Below, in pieces: positions 28,219 to 37,396 of a DNA stretch of 64,000 nt. Made by a program: the position numbers and the translations under genes. The stretch covers positions 65,657-129,656 of the forward strand of contig JAITGF010000003.1 in assembly GCA_031280795.1 (NCBI GenBank), written 5' to 3'. How positions within the stretch are numbered: position 1 is the first letter of the stretch; each line of letters starts with the position of its first letter. The notes under the pieces are model-generated. The model saw nothing but the letters and a program-made list of their open reading frames with translations. It was not told the DNA's origin and did no database searches. Origin of the DNA: Candidatus Ancillula prorhinotermitis. Lineage in GTDB: Bacteria; Actinomycetota; Actinomycetes; Actinomycetales; Bifidobacteriaceae.

Positions 28219-30447
28219 ATGAGCAATGAAGAATTAACATCTGCTGAAGTTTCGGCTGAAACGTCGACAGCGGAAGACTTATCGCACGCCGATGATGCAA
28301 AAACATCCACGCCGACATCCACTCAGGGTTCAGCTTCGTATGGTGCCGATGACATTACAGTACTTGAAGGTTTGGAGGCTGTCCGCAAACGCCCTGGTAT
28401 GTATATCGGCTCCACCTCCATCAGGGGCCTGCACCACTTGGTCTATGAAGTTGTCGACAACTCAGTAGATGAGGCGCTAGCTGGTTATGCTTCACAAATC
28501 GAGGTTACCCTGCTTGATGACGGCGGTGTGCGTGTAAAAGATGATGGCCGTGGTATACCTGTCGACCCGCAAACGAAGGGGCCCCACAAGGGCAAGAGTA
28601 CCTTAGAGGTAGTCTTAACCATTCTGCACGCTGGTGGCAAGTTCGGCGGTGATGCATACGCAGTTTCAGGTGGCTTGCACGGTGTAGGCATTTCGGTTGT
28701 GAACGCTCTTTCTACGCGTGTCGAGGTTGAGGTGCGCCAACAAGGGCATATCTGGACGCAAACTTTCACTGGTGAAAAAGGCCTGCCCGAAGCGCCCATC
28801 AAGAAAGGTGCGAGCATCCCCGAAGATGAAACGGGCACTACTGTCACCTTTTGGGCGGACGGAACGATTTTTGAAACCACAACTTACGACTTCGAGACAT
28901 TGCGCAACCGCTTCCAACAGATGGCGTTTCTAAACAAAGGTCTGCGCATCACTCTGACTGATGCAAGAATCGCTAACCATCACACTAAAAGCATCACTGA
29001 GCTTTCCGAAGAGGAGCTCCCCGAAGGCGCTGAAATAGAAAACATAGAGACTGGAAACGATGATTCTAATGGCACAGAAACTGCTACAAATGAAGCTGAC
29101 GCTAAAGAAGACGCGCCCAAAAGGGATAAAGCAAAGGGTGATAATGAGAGTAAAGTTACCTACTACTACGAGCGTGGGCTTTACGACTACGTCGCCCACA
29201 TCAATAAGGCAAAGCATGCTGACGTTTTACACAGTGAAATCATTTCCTTTGAATCCGAGCAAAAGAATCCGCTAATTTCTGCTGAGCTAGCCTTACAATG
29301 GACTACGGCTTATTCGGAGTCGATTTACACTTTTGCAAACACTATCTCAACTACTGAAGGTGGCACCCATGAAGAAGGCTTCAGGACTGCGCTAACTTCG
29401 CTGATGAATAAATATGCCCGTGAGAAGCAACTCCTCAAAGAAAAAGATGACAATTTGACCGGCGATGATGTGCGTGAAGGCTTGACTTGCGTGATCTCAG
29501 TTAAGCTTGGTGAGCCTCAGTTTGAAGGTCAGACTAAAACAAAGTTGGGTAACTCTGAAGTGCGCGCTTTTGTGATTAAAGTTGTAAACGAAAAGCTAGT
29601 AGACTGGTTTGACTCGCACCCGAACGAAGCAAAGATAATCGTGCAGAAAGCTCAGTCAGCAGCGCACGCCCGTATCGCAGCTCGTAAAGCTCGGGAAGCG
29701 ACTCGCCGCAAGTCTGTGTTCGAAAGTGCTTCAATGCCTGATAAGCTTAAGGACTGCCAAAGCACTGATGCGAGCGAGTGCGAAATCTTCATAGTTGAGG
29801 GTGACTCAGCGGGCGGCTCAGCGATTCAGGGGCGTAACCCTTACAACCAGGCAATCTTGCCACTACGCGGAAAGATTTTGAACGTTGAAAAAGCTAGGGT
29901 TGACCGAGCTCTCTCTTCAGAAACTATCCAATCGCTGATAACTGCTATCGGCACTGGGTGGGGCCAAGAGTTTGAAGCCGAAAAAGCACGCTACCACAAA
30001 ATCGTCTTGATGACTGATGCCGATGTAGACGGTGCCCATATTTCAACACTCATCTTAACCTTCCTTTTCCGCTACATGCAGCCTTTAATCTCACTTGGCT
30101 ACATCTACATCGCAATGCCTCCGCTTTACCGTATCAAGTGGTCTGGAAAGTCTCACGAGTTCGTTTTTTCTGATGAGGAGCGTGACAAAGCACTTGCAGC
30201 CGGAGAGGCAGAAGGCAAGAAACTGCCCAAAGAAGGCCTGCAGCGTTACAAAGGTCTAGGTGAAATGAACTACAATGAACTTTGGGACACCACTATGGAT
30301 CCCCAAACGCGCACACTAAAGCAAATCACTATGGAGGATGCAGCCGTTGCCGACGAGGTCTTCTCGCTCCTGATGGGAGAAGATGTTGGGTCGAGACGTG
30401 CATTCATACAGCAGAACGCTAAAGACGTGCGTTTCTTAGATGTGTAA
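28219..30447 (+). CDS. gyrB: DNA gyrase subunit B
   Basis: 742 residues. GHKL ATPase: [96 protein letters not shown]. The C-terminal [10 protein letters not shown] and a final [14 protein letters not shown] point to GyrB rather than ParE. It introduces negative supercoils with GyrA, which is not in the window. There is an acidic insert of about 50 residues near 262-315 ([20 protein letters not shown]). The first 40 residues are also low-complexity. Leaderless start. Confidence 0.94.
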   Translation: MSNEELTSAEVSAETSTAEDLSHADDAKTSTPTSTQGSASYGADDITVLEGLEAVRKRPGMYIGSTSIRGLHHLVYEVVDNSVDEALAGYASQIEVTLLDDGGVRVKDDGRGIPVDPQTKGPHKGKSTLEVVLTILHAGGKFGGDAYAVSGGLHGVGISVVNALSTRVEVEVRQQGHIWTQTFTGEKGLPEAPIKKGASIPEDETGTTVTFWADGTIFETTTYDFETLRNRFQQMAFLNKGLRITLTDARIANHHTKSITELSEEELPEGAEIENIETGNDDSNGTETATNEADAKEDAPKRDKAKGDNESKVTYYYERGLYDYVAHINKAKHADVLHSEIISFESEQKNPLISAELALQWTTAYSESIYTFANTISTTEGGTHEEGFRTALTSLMNKYAREKQLLKEKDDNLTGDDVREGLTCVISVKLGEPQFEGQTKTKLGNSEVRAFVIKVVNEKLVDWFDSHPNEAKIIVQKAQSAAHARIAARKAREATRRKSVFESASMPDKLKDCQSTDASECEIFIVEGDSAGGSAIQGRNPYNQAILPLRGKILNVEKARVDRALSSETIQSLITAIGTGWGQEFEAEKARYHKIVLMTDADVDGAHISTLILTFLFRYMQPLISLGYIYIAMPPLYRIKWSGKSHEFVFSDEERDKALAAGEAEGKKLPKEGLQRYKGLGEMNYNELWDTTMDPQTRTLKQITMEDAAVADEVFSLLMGEDVGSRRAFIQQNAKDVRFLDV

Positions 30448-30448
30448 A

Positions 30449-30600
30449 TTCTAACTTCACCTGCAAAAGAAAATGAATTTCTTTTTTGATTCAGAATAAT
30501 TTACGCAACCCGATAAAGGCGCAAATCGGCGCCTTAACTCCGATCTCTGCGAGGCACAAGTAAGGGGTAATTTTCGAGAAAATTACGCAAAATTCATTTT
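30449..30600. repeat. Structured repeat family A, copy 1
   Basis: Starts with TTCTAACTTC. Contains hairpins AAAAGAAA/TTTCTTTT and GTAATTTTC/GAAAATTAC, the conserved AAGGCGC/GCGCCTT stem-loop whose loop (ATCGG) can pair with downstream CCGAT, and GAAAATGAATTT, repeated inverted near the right end. The right end supplies the last codons and stop of the MATE gene. Confidence 0.8.
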
Positions 30601-31937
30601 CCAGCAGATTCCACTTCAAACCACATGCCACTTCGGTAGCGCCATAAACTAGTAAGTGCTCTGGTGCCGAGTAATACGAAGTCGTAGGTTGCGTAGAGTG
30701 CGAGAAATCCAAATGGATTAAGGGGTATGATATTTTGCAGAAAAAAGGCACTGACGATAAAAAGCGTGCCCGAAAGTATAGACTGTTGCGCTAGAAACTT
30801 CGTGTCTTTAGTAGCGATCATCACAGCGTCAGAGAGGAATGCAAATGAGGCGTGGTAGACGATGATTCCAGCTTCAAAGATGCCCCAAAAGGCGAAGTCG
30901 TGTACCAGCGGGTCGGGCGTGAAGATTGCCGGCAAGTAGAATGCCCCCGAAAAGAAGAATGCGGAAATGAGCCCAGCGAGAACAAGCTCAATGCGAATGC
31001 TTAATGACACGATCAGCCGCGTCTTACGAACATCTCGCTTCCCCATACTTTCGGATACAAGCGGATTTATCGCTTGGGCGACTGCATCCATCGCAAAAAC
31101 GGCTGGCACCCAGACTGTATCAACCACCTGCATGGCGGCCGTGCCCGCAGCGCCAAACTTATTGACTAATGACACCAAAAACAGTATCGACATCCAGAGC
31201 ATCACTGTGCGTACCAATACCGGTATGCCTTCTTTTAAAGAGTCAAGCATGCCCGAAAGCGATGCCCGGCGGCTTGTCTTATGGCTATGCACAGAGCGTA
31301 GCACCACTACGAGTAGCACAAGTACTTGGATTACAGTCGCAATAGACGAGGCAATTCCAGACCCAAATAGACCCATCTTTAGTATGAGCAGACAAAACAA
31401 GTTCAGCGGCACGTTTACTACCAAACAGACGACTGACCCCACGACTGGCACTTTCAACATCTTCATGCCGCGCAAAATACCGGTGCACGCATTAACTACT
31501 AGTTGTGATATAATGAAGATGAGCATTCCATAAATATACTCACGAGAAAGCTCGGCGACGCGCAGTGATGGCCCCATCATAGATATTAGTGGTTTTGCGA
31601 AAACGCCACAGACCAATGCACAAATTACACCAATCGCTACACTTAAGTATACAGAATTCACCCCGAAACGCAGGGCTCCGTTGACATCACCTTCGCCGAA
31701 CTTACGTGCTACCATAGCGCTGGTAACGTAAACCATAAATACAAAGACTCCTAAAAATGCTTGGATGATAGTACCGCCTACAGCGAGAGCAGCTAGTGAA
31801 TCAGTACCTAAGATATGCCCTACAATTACCGTATCCGAAAAGACCACCATCGGGCCTACGATGATGTTTCCTAGGATCGATGCTGCGTACTTGATAATCT
31901 GACGGCGAAGTCTTTTTGCTTCCATTGCTTCACTCAT
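30594..31937 (-). CDS. MATE-family efflux transporter
   Basis: 447 residues from the ATG at 31937, chosen because GAGG lies 6 nt upstream; a GTG at 31949 overlaps aroE more. About 12 membrane helices in two pseudo-repeats. The features GPMVVFSDTVIVGHILG, SLAALAVGG and VARKFGEGDVNGALRFG fit the MATE/DinF-NorM group, which exports drugs or metabolites in exchange for Na+ or H+. One base separates it from the aroE stop, so the two form an operon. The stop codon lies inside a family A repeat. Confidence 0.88.
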   Translation of the reverse strand: MSEAMEAKRLRRQIIKYAASILGNIIVGPMVVFSDTVIVGHILGTDSLAALAVGGTIIQAFLGVFVFMVYVTSAMVARKFGEGDVNGALRFGVNSVYLSVAIGVICALVCGVFAKPLISMMGPSLRVAELSREYIYGMLIFIISQLVVNACTGILRGMKMLKVPVVGSVVCLVVNVPLNLFCLLILKMGLFGSGIASSIATVIQVLVLLVVVLRSVHSHKTSRRASLSGMLDSLKEGIPVLVRTVMLWMSILFLVSLVNKFGAAGTAAMQVVDTVWVPAVFAMDAVAQAINPLVSESMGKRDVRKTRLIVSLSIRIELVLAGLISAFFFSGAFYLPAIFTPDPLVHDFAFWGIFEAGIIVYHASFAFLSDAVMIATKDTKFLAQQSILSGTLFIVSAFFLQNIIPLNPFGFLALYATYDFVLLGTRALTSLWRYRSGMWFEVESAGK

Positions 31938-31938
31938 G

Positions 31939-32826
31939 CTAAACCTCACTTAAAGCAGTAAGCATTCGCTGCAAGAGCTCGCTTTGCTGGGATGTGCTCA
32001 TCTGCGCTCTCGTCATCAGCTCTACCTGACGTATCGCTTGGTAAGCAAGCATCACTTCGCCGTCGATCGAGCTAGGCAGAACTTTAGGGAAGGCGCATTC
32101 GAGGAACGGCTTAGCCGAGATGGCTTCACCGTCTAGCTTTGGCAATATACTATCAGCCGCCCCCCAAGGTAGCGTCGATACGATGCAGGTCGCTTCATTT
32201 GCGGCAAGGTTTAGAGAGTCGGTATCATTTATATCCACGTCAAACTCACCACTGCGCCCTGCAATTGCCACATCTTCAAAGCCCATCTCATGCATAGCCG
32301 CTTTCGCTGATCGAGACGTTGCCCCATTGCCAAGGATGAGTGTGCTTCCCGGTGTCGCACTACATGCCGTCGGTGCAAAGTGCTCAGATGTTTGAACTGC
32401 TTGAACGATACCGTAGACATCTGTGTTGTACCCCGTTAAAGTAACGTGTTCGCTGGTGCTCGCATCAAAGTCGCCATCTTTGGTAGATTGTGCCCCAGCA
32501 GGCGTGTCAGCACTGCACGAAACCACTACAGTGTTCACCGCACTTGTTTCAAGAGCCACTTCATCGACGCTGTCTAGATATTGCATCACAGCTTGCTTAA
32601 GTGGCATTGTCACTGAAAAGCCGCGCCAAGTTGCGTTCTCTTTTGCTTGCCCTTTAGCATTACTTTTTACTTGGGTGATAAAACTTGGCAGACCTTCAAG
32701 GGTGACCTCATCTTTAGTGTACTCCCAGCCCACTTGCTGCAAGAAATCGTAGGCGACACGATGTAGCACAGGTGATTTACTCTGCGCGATAGGGCTACCT
32801 ATTACCGCTGCCCGATATGTTTGCAT
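31939..32826 (-). CDS. aroE: Shikimate dehydrogenase
   Basis: 295 residues. AAVIGSPIAQSKSPVLHR (shikimate binding), FSVTMPLKQAVM (catalytic Lys), TSAVNTVVV, GYNTDVYG and LILGNGATSRSA (nucleotide binding, a changed GxGGxxR). It reduces dehydroshikimate. A low-complexity insert of about 25 residues (SADTPAGAQSTKDGDFDAST) sits between NTVV and GYNTD, a loop that is normally short. The ATG is 6 nt after TATAAT, so leaderless. Confidence 0.92.
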   Translation of the reverse strand: MQTYRAAVIGSPIAQSKSPVLHRVAYDFLQQVGWEYTKDEVTLEGLPSFITQVKSNAKGQAKENATWRGFSVTMPLKQAVMQYLDSVDEVALETSAVNTVVVSCSADTPAGAQSTKDGDFDASTSEHVTLTGYNTDVYGIVQAVQTSEHFAPTACSATPGSTLILGNGATSRSAKAAMHEMGFEDVAIAGRSGEFDVDINDTDSLNLAANEATCIVSTLPWGAADSILPKLDGEAISAKPFLECAFPKVLPSSIDGEVMLAYQAIRQVELMTRAQMSTSQQSELLQRMLTALSEV

Positions 32827-32832
32827 ACATTT

Positions 32833-32861
32833 ATTATATCATATCTTTAACGGGTGAGCAC
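32833..32861 (-). promoter_or_regulatory. Leaderless promoter of aroE
   Basis: GTGCTC, 17-nt spacer ending in TGA, TATAAT, 6 nt to the ATG. Confidence 0.7.
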
Positions 32862-32895
32862 TATAACAAGTGACTTGCTTACCGGAATTCTCTCT

Positions 32896-33309
32896 TTAAC
32901 CAATAATTTCATCATCTAGAACCGTGATTGTATCACCACTATGTTCAAAGCTGTATATCATACCGAAGTCATTATTATTAAAAAAATCATCGCTTTTGAA
33001 AAGCTCGCACTTCTCTGGATCGTCAGTCACAAGAATTAGTGTTGGTTTTTTAACTTCACAAGTGTCGGGATGGTCTTTTAGAAACCTATCCAACTCTTCA
33101 GCATTGTGCACACGCGCACTTGAAATGCTCACAGTCTTCTTGCCGATTTTCCAATAATCACCATCTAGCACTTTAGGTGCAGTTAAGGCATTATTAGGTG
33201 ATGCATGTGAATTACTCATAGCATAAGTAAAAAAGAGAGCGCTGAGTGCTGAAATCGCAATAAACGTAACACAAACAAAAGCGATTGATAGTTTTTTATT
33301 TAAAGTCAT
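32896..33309 (-). CDS. Small membrane-anchored protein, unknown
   Basis: 137 residues from the ATG at 33309, 6 nt after GGGG. One N-terminal helix (about 7-30, LSIAFVCVTFIAISALSALFF) anchors or exports it. The remainder is soluble with a Cys pair (KDHPDTCEVKK and DDPEKCELF). No family recognised. Ten bases after the secreted-protein gene upstream, so the pair is co-transcribed. A partner or immunity role is possible but nothing in the sequence shows it. The region is richer in A+T than its neighbours, perhaps acquired. Confidence 0.65.
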   Translation of the reverse strand: MTLNKKLSIAFVCVTFIAISALSALFFTYAMSNSHASPNNALTAPKVLDGDYWKIGKKTVSISSARVHNAEELDRFLKDHPDTCEVKKPTLILVTDDPEKCELFKSDDFFNNNDFGMIYSFEHSGDTITVLDDEIIG

Positions 33310-33319
33310 ACTCCACCCC

Positions 33320-33832
33320 TTACAATACCACACGGCGCCCAATTACCGGGTCGCTACCAAAGTTATACCCGGTACCAGAACCAAGCGCAATATTGTGATC
33401 ACCGTTCTTATCACTCCAAGTGATTGAAGCCAAAACTGCCGTTTCAAACCGACCGCGATTATCCCATGGACCGCTATAATCTCCAGCACCAATAAAACCA
33501 ACATCCAGAGATGGTGTACTGAATTTATACCAGCATGCATTTACTCCGGAACAATTTGAAACAACTGAAAGCGGAGAGAATGCAGTCGTCTCTGTTATGG
33601 AAGTGATTTTACCTACTGAGACATCATAATTTACTTCAATGTTGGTACCACGTGTATCAGAAGCAATATAATTTAGTACGTCTTCGTAATTTAACAACTC
33701 AACACCTTCGACATTGATGACAACACCATCGACAATCTTTATGGTATTCGCCAAAGCAACTTTATTAGTGGGTGTAAATAGACTAATAAACGCCGTGACG
33801 AACACGATTCCAACAATAACTATCTTTTTCAT
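33320..33832 (-). CDS. Small secreted protein, unknown
   Basis: 170 residues. Signal peptide 1-28 (MKKIVIVGIVFVTAFISL..) with a likely cut after ALA. The mature part has one Cys pair (SNCSGVNACWY) and a C-terminal block rich in Gly and aromatics: GAGDYSGPWDNRGRF, ITWSDKNGD, IGRRVVL. This arrangement recalls small secreted proteins and bacteriocin-like proteins of Gram-positives, but I cannot assign a family. AAAGGAGATT precedes the ATG. Upstream is an extended -10 (TGTGGTATAAT at 33853-33858) without a good -35. Confidence 0.65.
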   Translation of the reverse strand: MKKIVIVGIVFVTAFISLFTPTNKVALANTIKIVDGVVINVEGVELLNYEDVLNYIASDTRGTNIEVNYDVSVGKITSITETTAFSPLSVVSNCSGVNACWYKFSTPSLDVGFIGAGDYSGPWDNRGRFETAVLASITWSDKNGDHNIALGSGTGYNFGSDPVIGRRVVL

Positions 33833-33939
33833 AATCTCCTTTATTTGTTATTATTATACCACAATTGCCAACGTTAATCGTTCTAAAAAAATATAAAACA
33901 TTACGGATCGCGCTTCTTTTTGTTGTATTTCGCATACCA

Positions 33940-33969
33940 CATACACAAAATAAGCATATTTTATGTATG
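33940..33969. repeat. 28-30 bp palindrome, family C copy 1
   Basis: CATACACAAAATA, a 4-nt centre, then TATTTTATGTATG. It lies between ruvA's stop and the secreted-protein promoter. Two relatives lie near 49.0 kb. Could be a protein-binding site or an A/T hairpin ending transcription from both sides. Confidence 0.65.
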
Positions 33970-33972
33970 CTA

Positions 33973-34575
33973 TTACTTCGCGAGTAGTGCCAAGGCTTTC
34001 TTGAGTGCTATGCCAGTGCTTGCTTCATCAACACCTAAGTCGGGGTTTTGCTCTAAAGTCCTCACAGCCGCATCTTTGGCGATACTCGGCTTATATCCAA
34101 GGCTTTCTAACGCCTGCTCAAGGATATCTTCTAGTGGGTGGGCACTACCCTGAACGCTTTCCAGAGTGTCAACTAGCTTTCCTTTAAGCTCTAAGATGAT
34201 TTTCTGCGCACCTTTTTTGCCGAGGCCGGGTGCGCTAGATAGCGTTTTAATATCATCGTTAGCCACGGCACTGCGCACACCATCTGCCCCCAAAGCGCTC
34301 ACAAGTGCTAGAGCAAGTTTTGGCCCAACCCCAGAGACACTCAGTAGTCGCTCAAAGATATCTTGGTCGCCTTGCTCTAGAAAACCATAGAGTGTTAAAG
34401 AGTCTTCGCGCACAACTTGGGAAGTGAAGATATGTGCCCTCTCCCCCACTTTTAGCATGTTCGCTGAATTTTTGGGCATAAAAACTAGGTAGCCGACACC
34501 GTTTACTGCAACAATGACCTTTAAGAAATCGCCAAGCTCAACGCTGTAAATCTCACCATCGAGAAAGGCTATCAT
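33973..34575 (-). CDS. ruvA: Holliday junction branch migration protein RuvA
   Basis: 200 residues. The OB-fold N-terminus MIAFLDGEIYSVELGDFLKV and VNGVGYLVFMP, two helix-hairpin-helix motifs (LLSVSGVGPKLALALVSALG and LSSAPGLGKKGAQKIILELKGKL) and a C-terminal UBA-like domain are all present. RuvA recognises the four-way junction and loads RuvB. Its ATG overlaps the rnj stop, and it is the last gene of atpEFH-leuA-dapA-rnj-ruvA, far from ruvB. Confidence 0.95.
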   Translation of the reverse strand: MIAFLDGEIYSVELGDFLKVIVAVNGVGYLVFMPKNSANMLKVGERAHIFTSQVVREDSLTLYGFLEQGDQDIFERLLSVSGVGPKLALALVSALGADGVRSAVANDDIKTLSSAPGLGKKGAQKIILELKGKLVDTLESVQGSAHPLEDILEQALESLGYKPSIAKDAAVRTLEQNPDLGVDEASTGIALKKALALLAK

Positions 34576-36317
34576 ACTAACGTTTCACTCGCTGCGTTCA
34601 CCATTGGCAAAATCATCGGGCTACGTCTGAGCTCACGAGAAACCCACTTTCCGACCACTCGACGAACTACTCTAGACAGTTTGCCAAGGTCATCGATACC
34701 ATCTTCGAGCATTGCGCGCTCTAGAGCTTTGCGCACTTTAGAGACTAACCCCGCAAAAATGGCGTCATTTTCAGCCACAGCTTTAGCTACGATTCGCGGG
34801 CGTACGATTACCTTTTTAGCATCAAGATCCACAGTAGCAAAAACCGCTACGAAACCTTCTTCGGAGAGAATGCGTCGCTGCACCAAGTCTTCCTCTGAAA
34901 CGGTTCCGACATTGCGCCCATCAACGAAGACGTAGCCGTTTTTTATCCGCCCAACGATTTTTGCACGGCTTTCGAAGATGTCCAAAACACCACCGTTTAA
35001 TATCGTCGGAGTATCTCTAGGGTCAATACCGGTCGACTGGGCGATTCGGGCGTTCTCAAGCAAGTGCCGAGGCTCCCCGTGAATCGGTAACACGTTTTTC
35101 GGGCGGACCACGTTATAGATATACTCCAGCTCGCCCCGATTAGCATGACCAGAGCAGTGTACTACAGCGTTATCGCGCGAGTAGATTTTTGCTCCAAGCG
35201 TAATGATACGATTTTGCAATGAAGTGACCGCCTGCTCATTGCCGGGCACCAATGATGAAGCGAATATTACAGTATCGTCACCAGTGATATTGATACTCGG
35301 GTGCATGCCTTGGGACATGCGGCTCAAGCCTGCAAGCTGCTCACCTTGAGAACCTGTGCAAATGATGCAAAGCTGTTCTGGTGGTATGGAGCGAGCGTTC
35401 TTTAAGTCAACTTTTAGCTTTTCCGGAATCTGCAGCTTATCCATTTTGGCAGCAATTTCCGTATTGCGCACCATCGAACGCCCTAGAAAAGCGATTTTGC
35501 GTCGATGCTTCAAAGCCGAGTTCACGATATGCTGAATCCTATGGATATGTGAGGCAAAAGTAGTGGCAAAAATCACCCCTTGGTTATGTTTGGAAAAAAT
35601 CTTATCGATTTCAGGGCCCACCACCGATTCGCTGACTACGAACCCCGGGTTTAAGGCGTTGGTCGAGTCTACCATAAACAGGTCGACACCTTCTTCACCA
35701 GCTTTAGCAAAGGCGCGCAAATCAGTAATACGACTATCAATCGGAAGTTGATCCATTTTGAAATCACCGGTGTCGAGTATCGTGCCCGCTGAAGTCTTTA
35801 CCAGCACCGCTAAAGCATCGGGGATAGAGTGGTTCACTGCCAAAAACTCCAGTGCGAAAGGCCCGCGTTGTAAGTGGTCGCCCTCCTTAACCTGGAAATG
35901 CACACCGTTGATGCGATGCTCATCTAGCTTTTTCTGCACTAGACCTAAAGTGAACTCATTCCCAACTAGCGGAATGTCGCCACGCAGTTTCAGAAGGTAT
36001 GGAATCGCGCCGATGTGGTCTTCGTGCCCATGCGTGATGCAGATTGCTTCAACCTGATCTAAACGATCGGCGATGTATGAAAAGTCTGGTAAAATCAAGT
36101 CGACCCCAGGCTCGTCGTCACTAGGAAAAAGCACTCCGCAGTCCAGTATCAGAATTCGCGGCGGAGCATCTTCATGGTATGGGTCAATCATTTCAACCAC
36201 AGACATATTGCGCCCGACTTCACCAAGCCCTCCAAGCGGAACCACTCGCAAAGTGTTTGTCTTTAGCTTAGGTGGATCTTGGAGCTGCATATCTAATGCG
36301 TTTGAATCATGTTTCAT
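34572..36317 (-). CDS. rnj: Ribonuclease J
   Basis: 581 residues. Metallo-beta-lactamase/beta-CASP nuclease: LRVVPLGGLGEVGRNM, the metal motif THGHEDHIGAIPYLL, LDTGDFKMDQ, VDSTNA, the beta-CASP motif CSGHANRGELEY, LPIHGEPRHL and a C-terminal domain after residue 450. It degrades and matures RNA from 5' ends or internally. In this genome it would be a candidate for processing the tRNA-mRNA transcripts and leaders (inference). The ATG overlaps the dapA stop (ATGA). Confidence 0.95.
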   Translation of the reverse strand: MKHDSNALDMQLQDPPKLKTNTLRVVPLGGLGEVGRNMSVVEMIDPYHEDAPPRILILDCGVLFPSDDEPGVDLILPDFSYIADRLDQVEAICITHGHEDHIGAIPYLLKLRGDIPLVGNEFTLGLVQKKLDEHRINGVHFQVKEGDHLQRGPFALEFLAVNHSIPDALAVLVKTSAGTILDTGDFKMDQLPIDSRITDLRAFAKAGEEGVDLFMVDSTNALNPGFVVSESVVGPEIDKIFSKHNQGVIFATTFASHIHRIQHIVNSALKHRRKIAFLGRSMVRNTEIAAKMDKLQIPEKLKVDLKNARSIPPEQLCIICTGSQGEQLAGLSRMSQGMHPSINITGDDTVIFASSLVPGNEQAVTSLQNRIITLGAKIYSRDNAVVHCSGHANRGELEYIYNVVRPKNVLPIHGEPRHLLENARIAQSTGIDPRDTPTILNGGVLDIFESRAKIVGRIKNGYVFVDGRNVGTVSEEDLVQRRILSEEGFVAVFATVDLDAKKVIVRPRIVAKAVAENDAIFAGLVSKVRKALERAMLEDGIDDLGKLSRVVRRVVGKWVSRELRRSPMILPMVNAASETLV

Positions 36318-37396
36318 ATTGCCTCATTTCGCTTCTTCTCGTTTGTAGACGCTAAGATGTTCGCCTCTGGCAAAAGCATGCGGGATGCCAGCTTTGCCGA
36401 AGTGCCATCATCTAGCTGTAAATTTGGAAGGCGCATTTGCCGATTTGGTATCACCCCAAGCGCTTGTAGGGCGGCTTTTGTGCAAGCTGCTTGCTGTCCC
36501 GAATCGTTGCATATGTCCACAGCGTACATCGACTTCTGAAATGCTTTCAAAGCGGATTTCGTATCCCCTGCCAGTTGCTTTTCAACCACTTCGCTGAATA
36601 AATCGCCGACGAGGTGCGATGCTACTGAAATGATACCTCGGGCGCCTACCGCTAAAAACGGTAGTAATAAAGTGTCATCTCCTGAGTAGAGTGTGACTTC
36701 TGGTAAGCCCCTTTCCTTTCGTACCGCGTTCATTGCAAGTTGAATTTTAAGTGCGCGATAAACATTTCCAGTCGCATCTTTAACTGCCACAATATTCGGT
36801 ATCTCGGCTAGTTTAGTGTAAGTGTCAATCTCAATACTCACCCCTGAACGAGCCGGCACATCGTAAAGTATGACTGGAAGCGAGGTCGAGGCAGCCACTG
36901 CTCGATAATGCTCAAAAATGCCTGCTTGGGAAGGCCTTGAATAGTAAGGCGTCACGACCAAAGCGGCATCTGCCCCAGACTCAAAGGCAACTTCTGTATT
37001 GCGTACTGCGTGGGCAGTGTCATTAGAGCCAGTGCCTGCAATTATGGGAACCTTTCGACCAGGGAAGGTGTGCAAAAGTGCAGAGCATACAGTTTTTATC
37101 AACTGCGCTTTTTCGTCGATGTGCGTTGTGGGGGCTTCTCCAGTGGTACCACTCAAGACTAGCGCGTCACTCCCGCTCTCCGCTAAATGCACTGCCAGCT
37201 TAGCGGCTGTTTCAAAGTCTACTGCAATTGCATCGCTTCTAGGTGCAGAATTCTGGGGCGCAGAGCGTTCAGGCGCGCTATTTTCGGGCGCGCTATTTTC
37301 GGGTGCGAGACAATGCATCGGGGTAACCATAGCGGTAATAACCCCTCCGAAGAACCCATCACTAAAGTCGTTTAATTCTTTACTAGTGGCTGCCAC
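36314..37396 (-). CDS. dapA: 4-Hydroxy-tetrahydrodipicolinate synthase with an APENS repeat insert
   Basis: 360 residues, longer than the usual 290-300. ITAMVTPM (barrel start), LSGTTGEAPT (active-site Thr pair), YYSRPSQAGIFEHY (active-site Tyr), LYDVPARSGVSI, VAVKDATGNV (Schiff-base Lys) and LYSGDDTLLLPFLAVGARG are intact. After residue 27 there are about five tandem copies of a 5-residue unit of the form APENS or APQNS, encoded by imperfect 15-bp repeats, where the family has only a short loop. The GTG start lies inside the end of leuA. It makes the first committed lysine/DAP intermediate. Confidence 0.92.
   Translation of the reverse strand: MAATSKELNDFSDGFFGGVITAMVTPMHCLAPENSAPENSAPERSAPQNSAPRSDAIAVDFETAAKLAVHLAESGSDALVLSGTTGEAPTTHIDEKAQLIKTVCSALLHTFPGRKVPIIAGTGSNDTAHAVRNTEVAFESGADAALVVTPYYSRPSQAGIFEHYRAVAASTSLPVILYDVPARSGVSIEIDTYTKLAEIPNIVAVKDATGNVYRALKIQLAMNAVRKERGLPEVTLYSGDDTLLLPFLAVGARGIISVASHLVGDLFSEVVEKQLAGDTKSALKAFQKSMYAVDICNDSGQQAACTKAALQALGVIPNRQMRLPNLQLDDGTSAKLASRMLLPEANILASTNEKKRNEAI

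Noticed and set aside
28219..30447. ParE instead of GyrB
   Set aside because: The TOPRIM surroundings and the C-terminal FIQQNA..RFLDV ending match GyrB.
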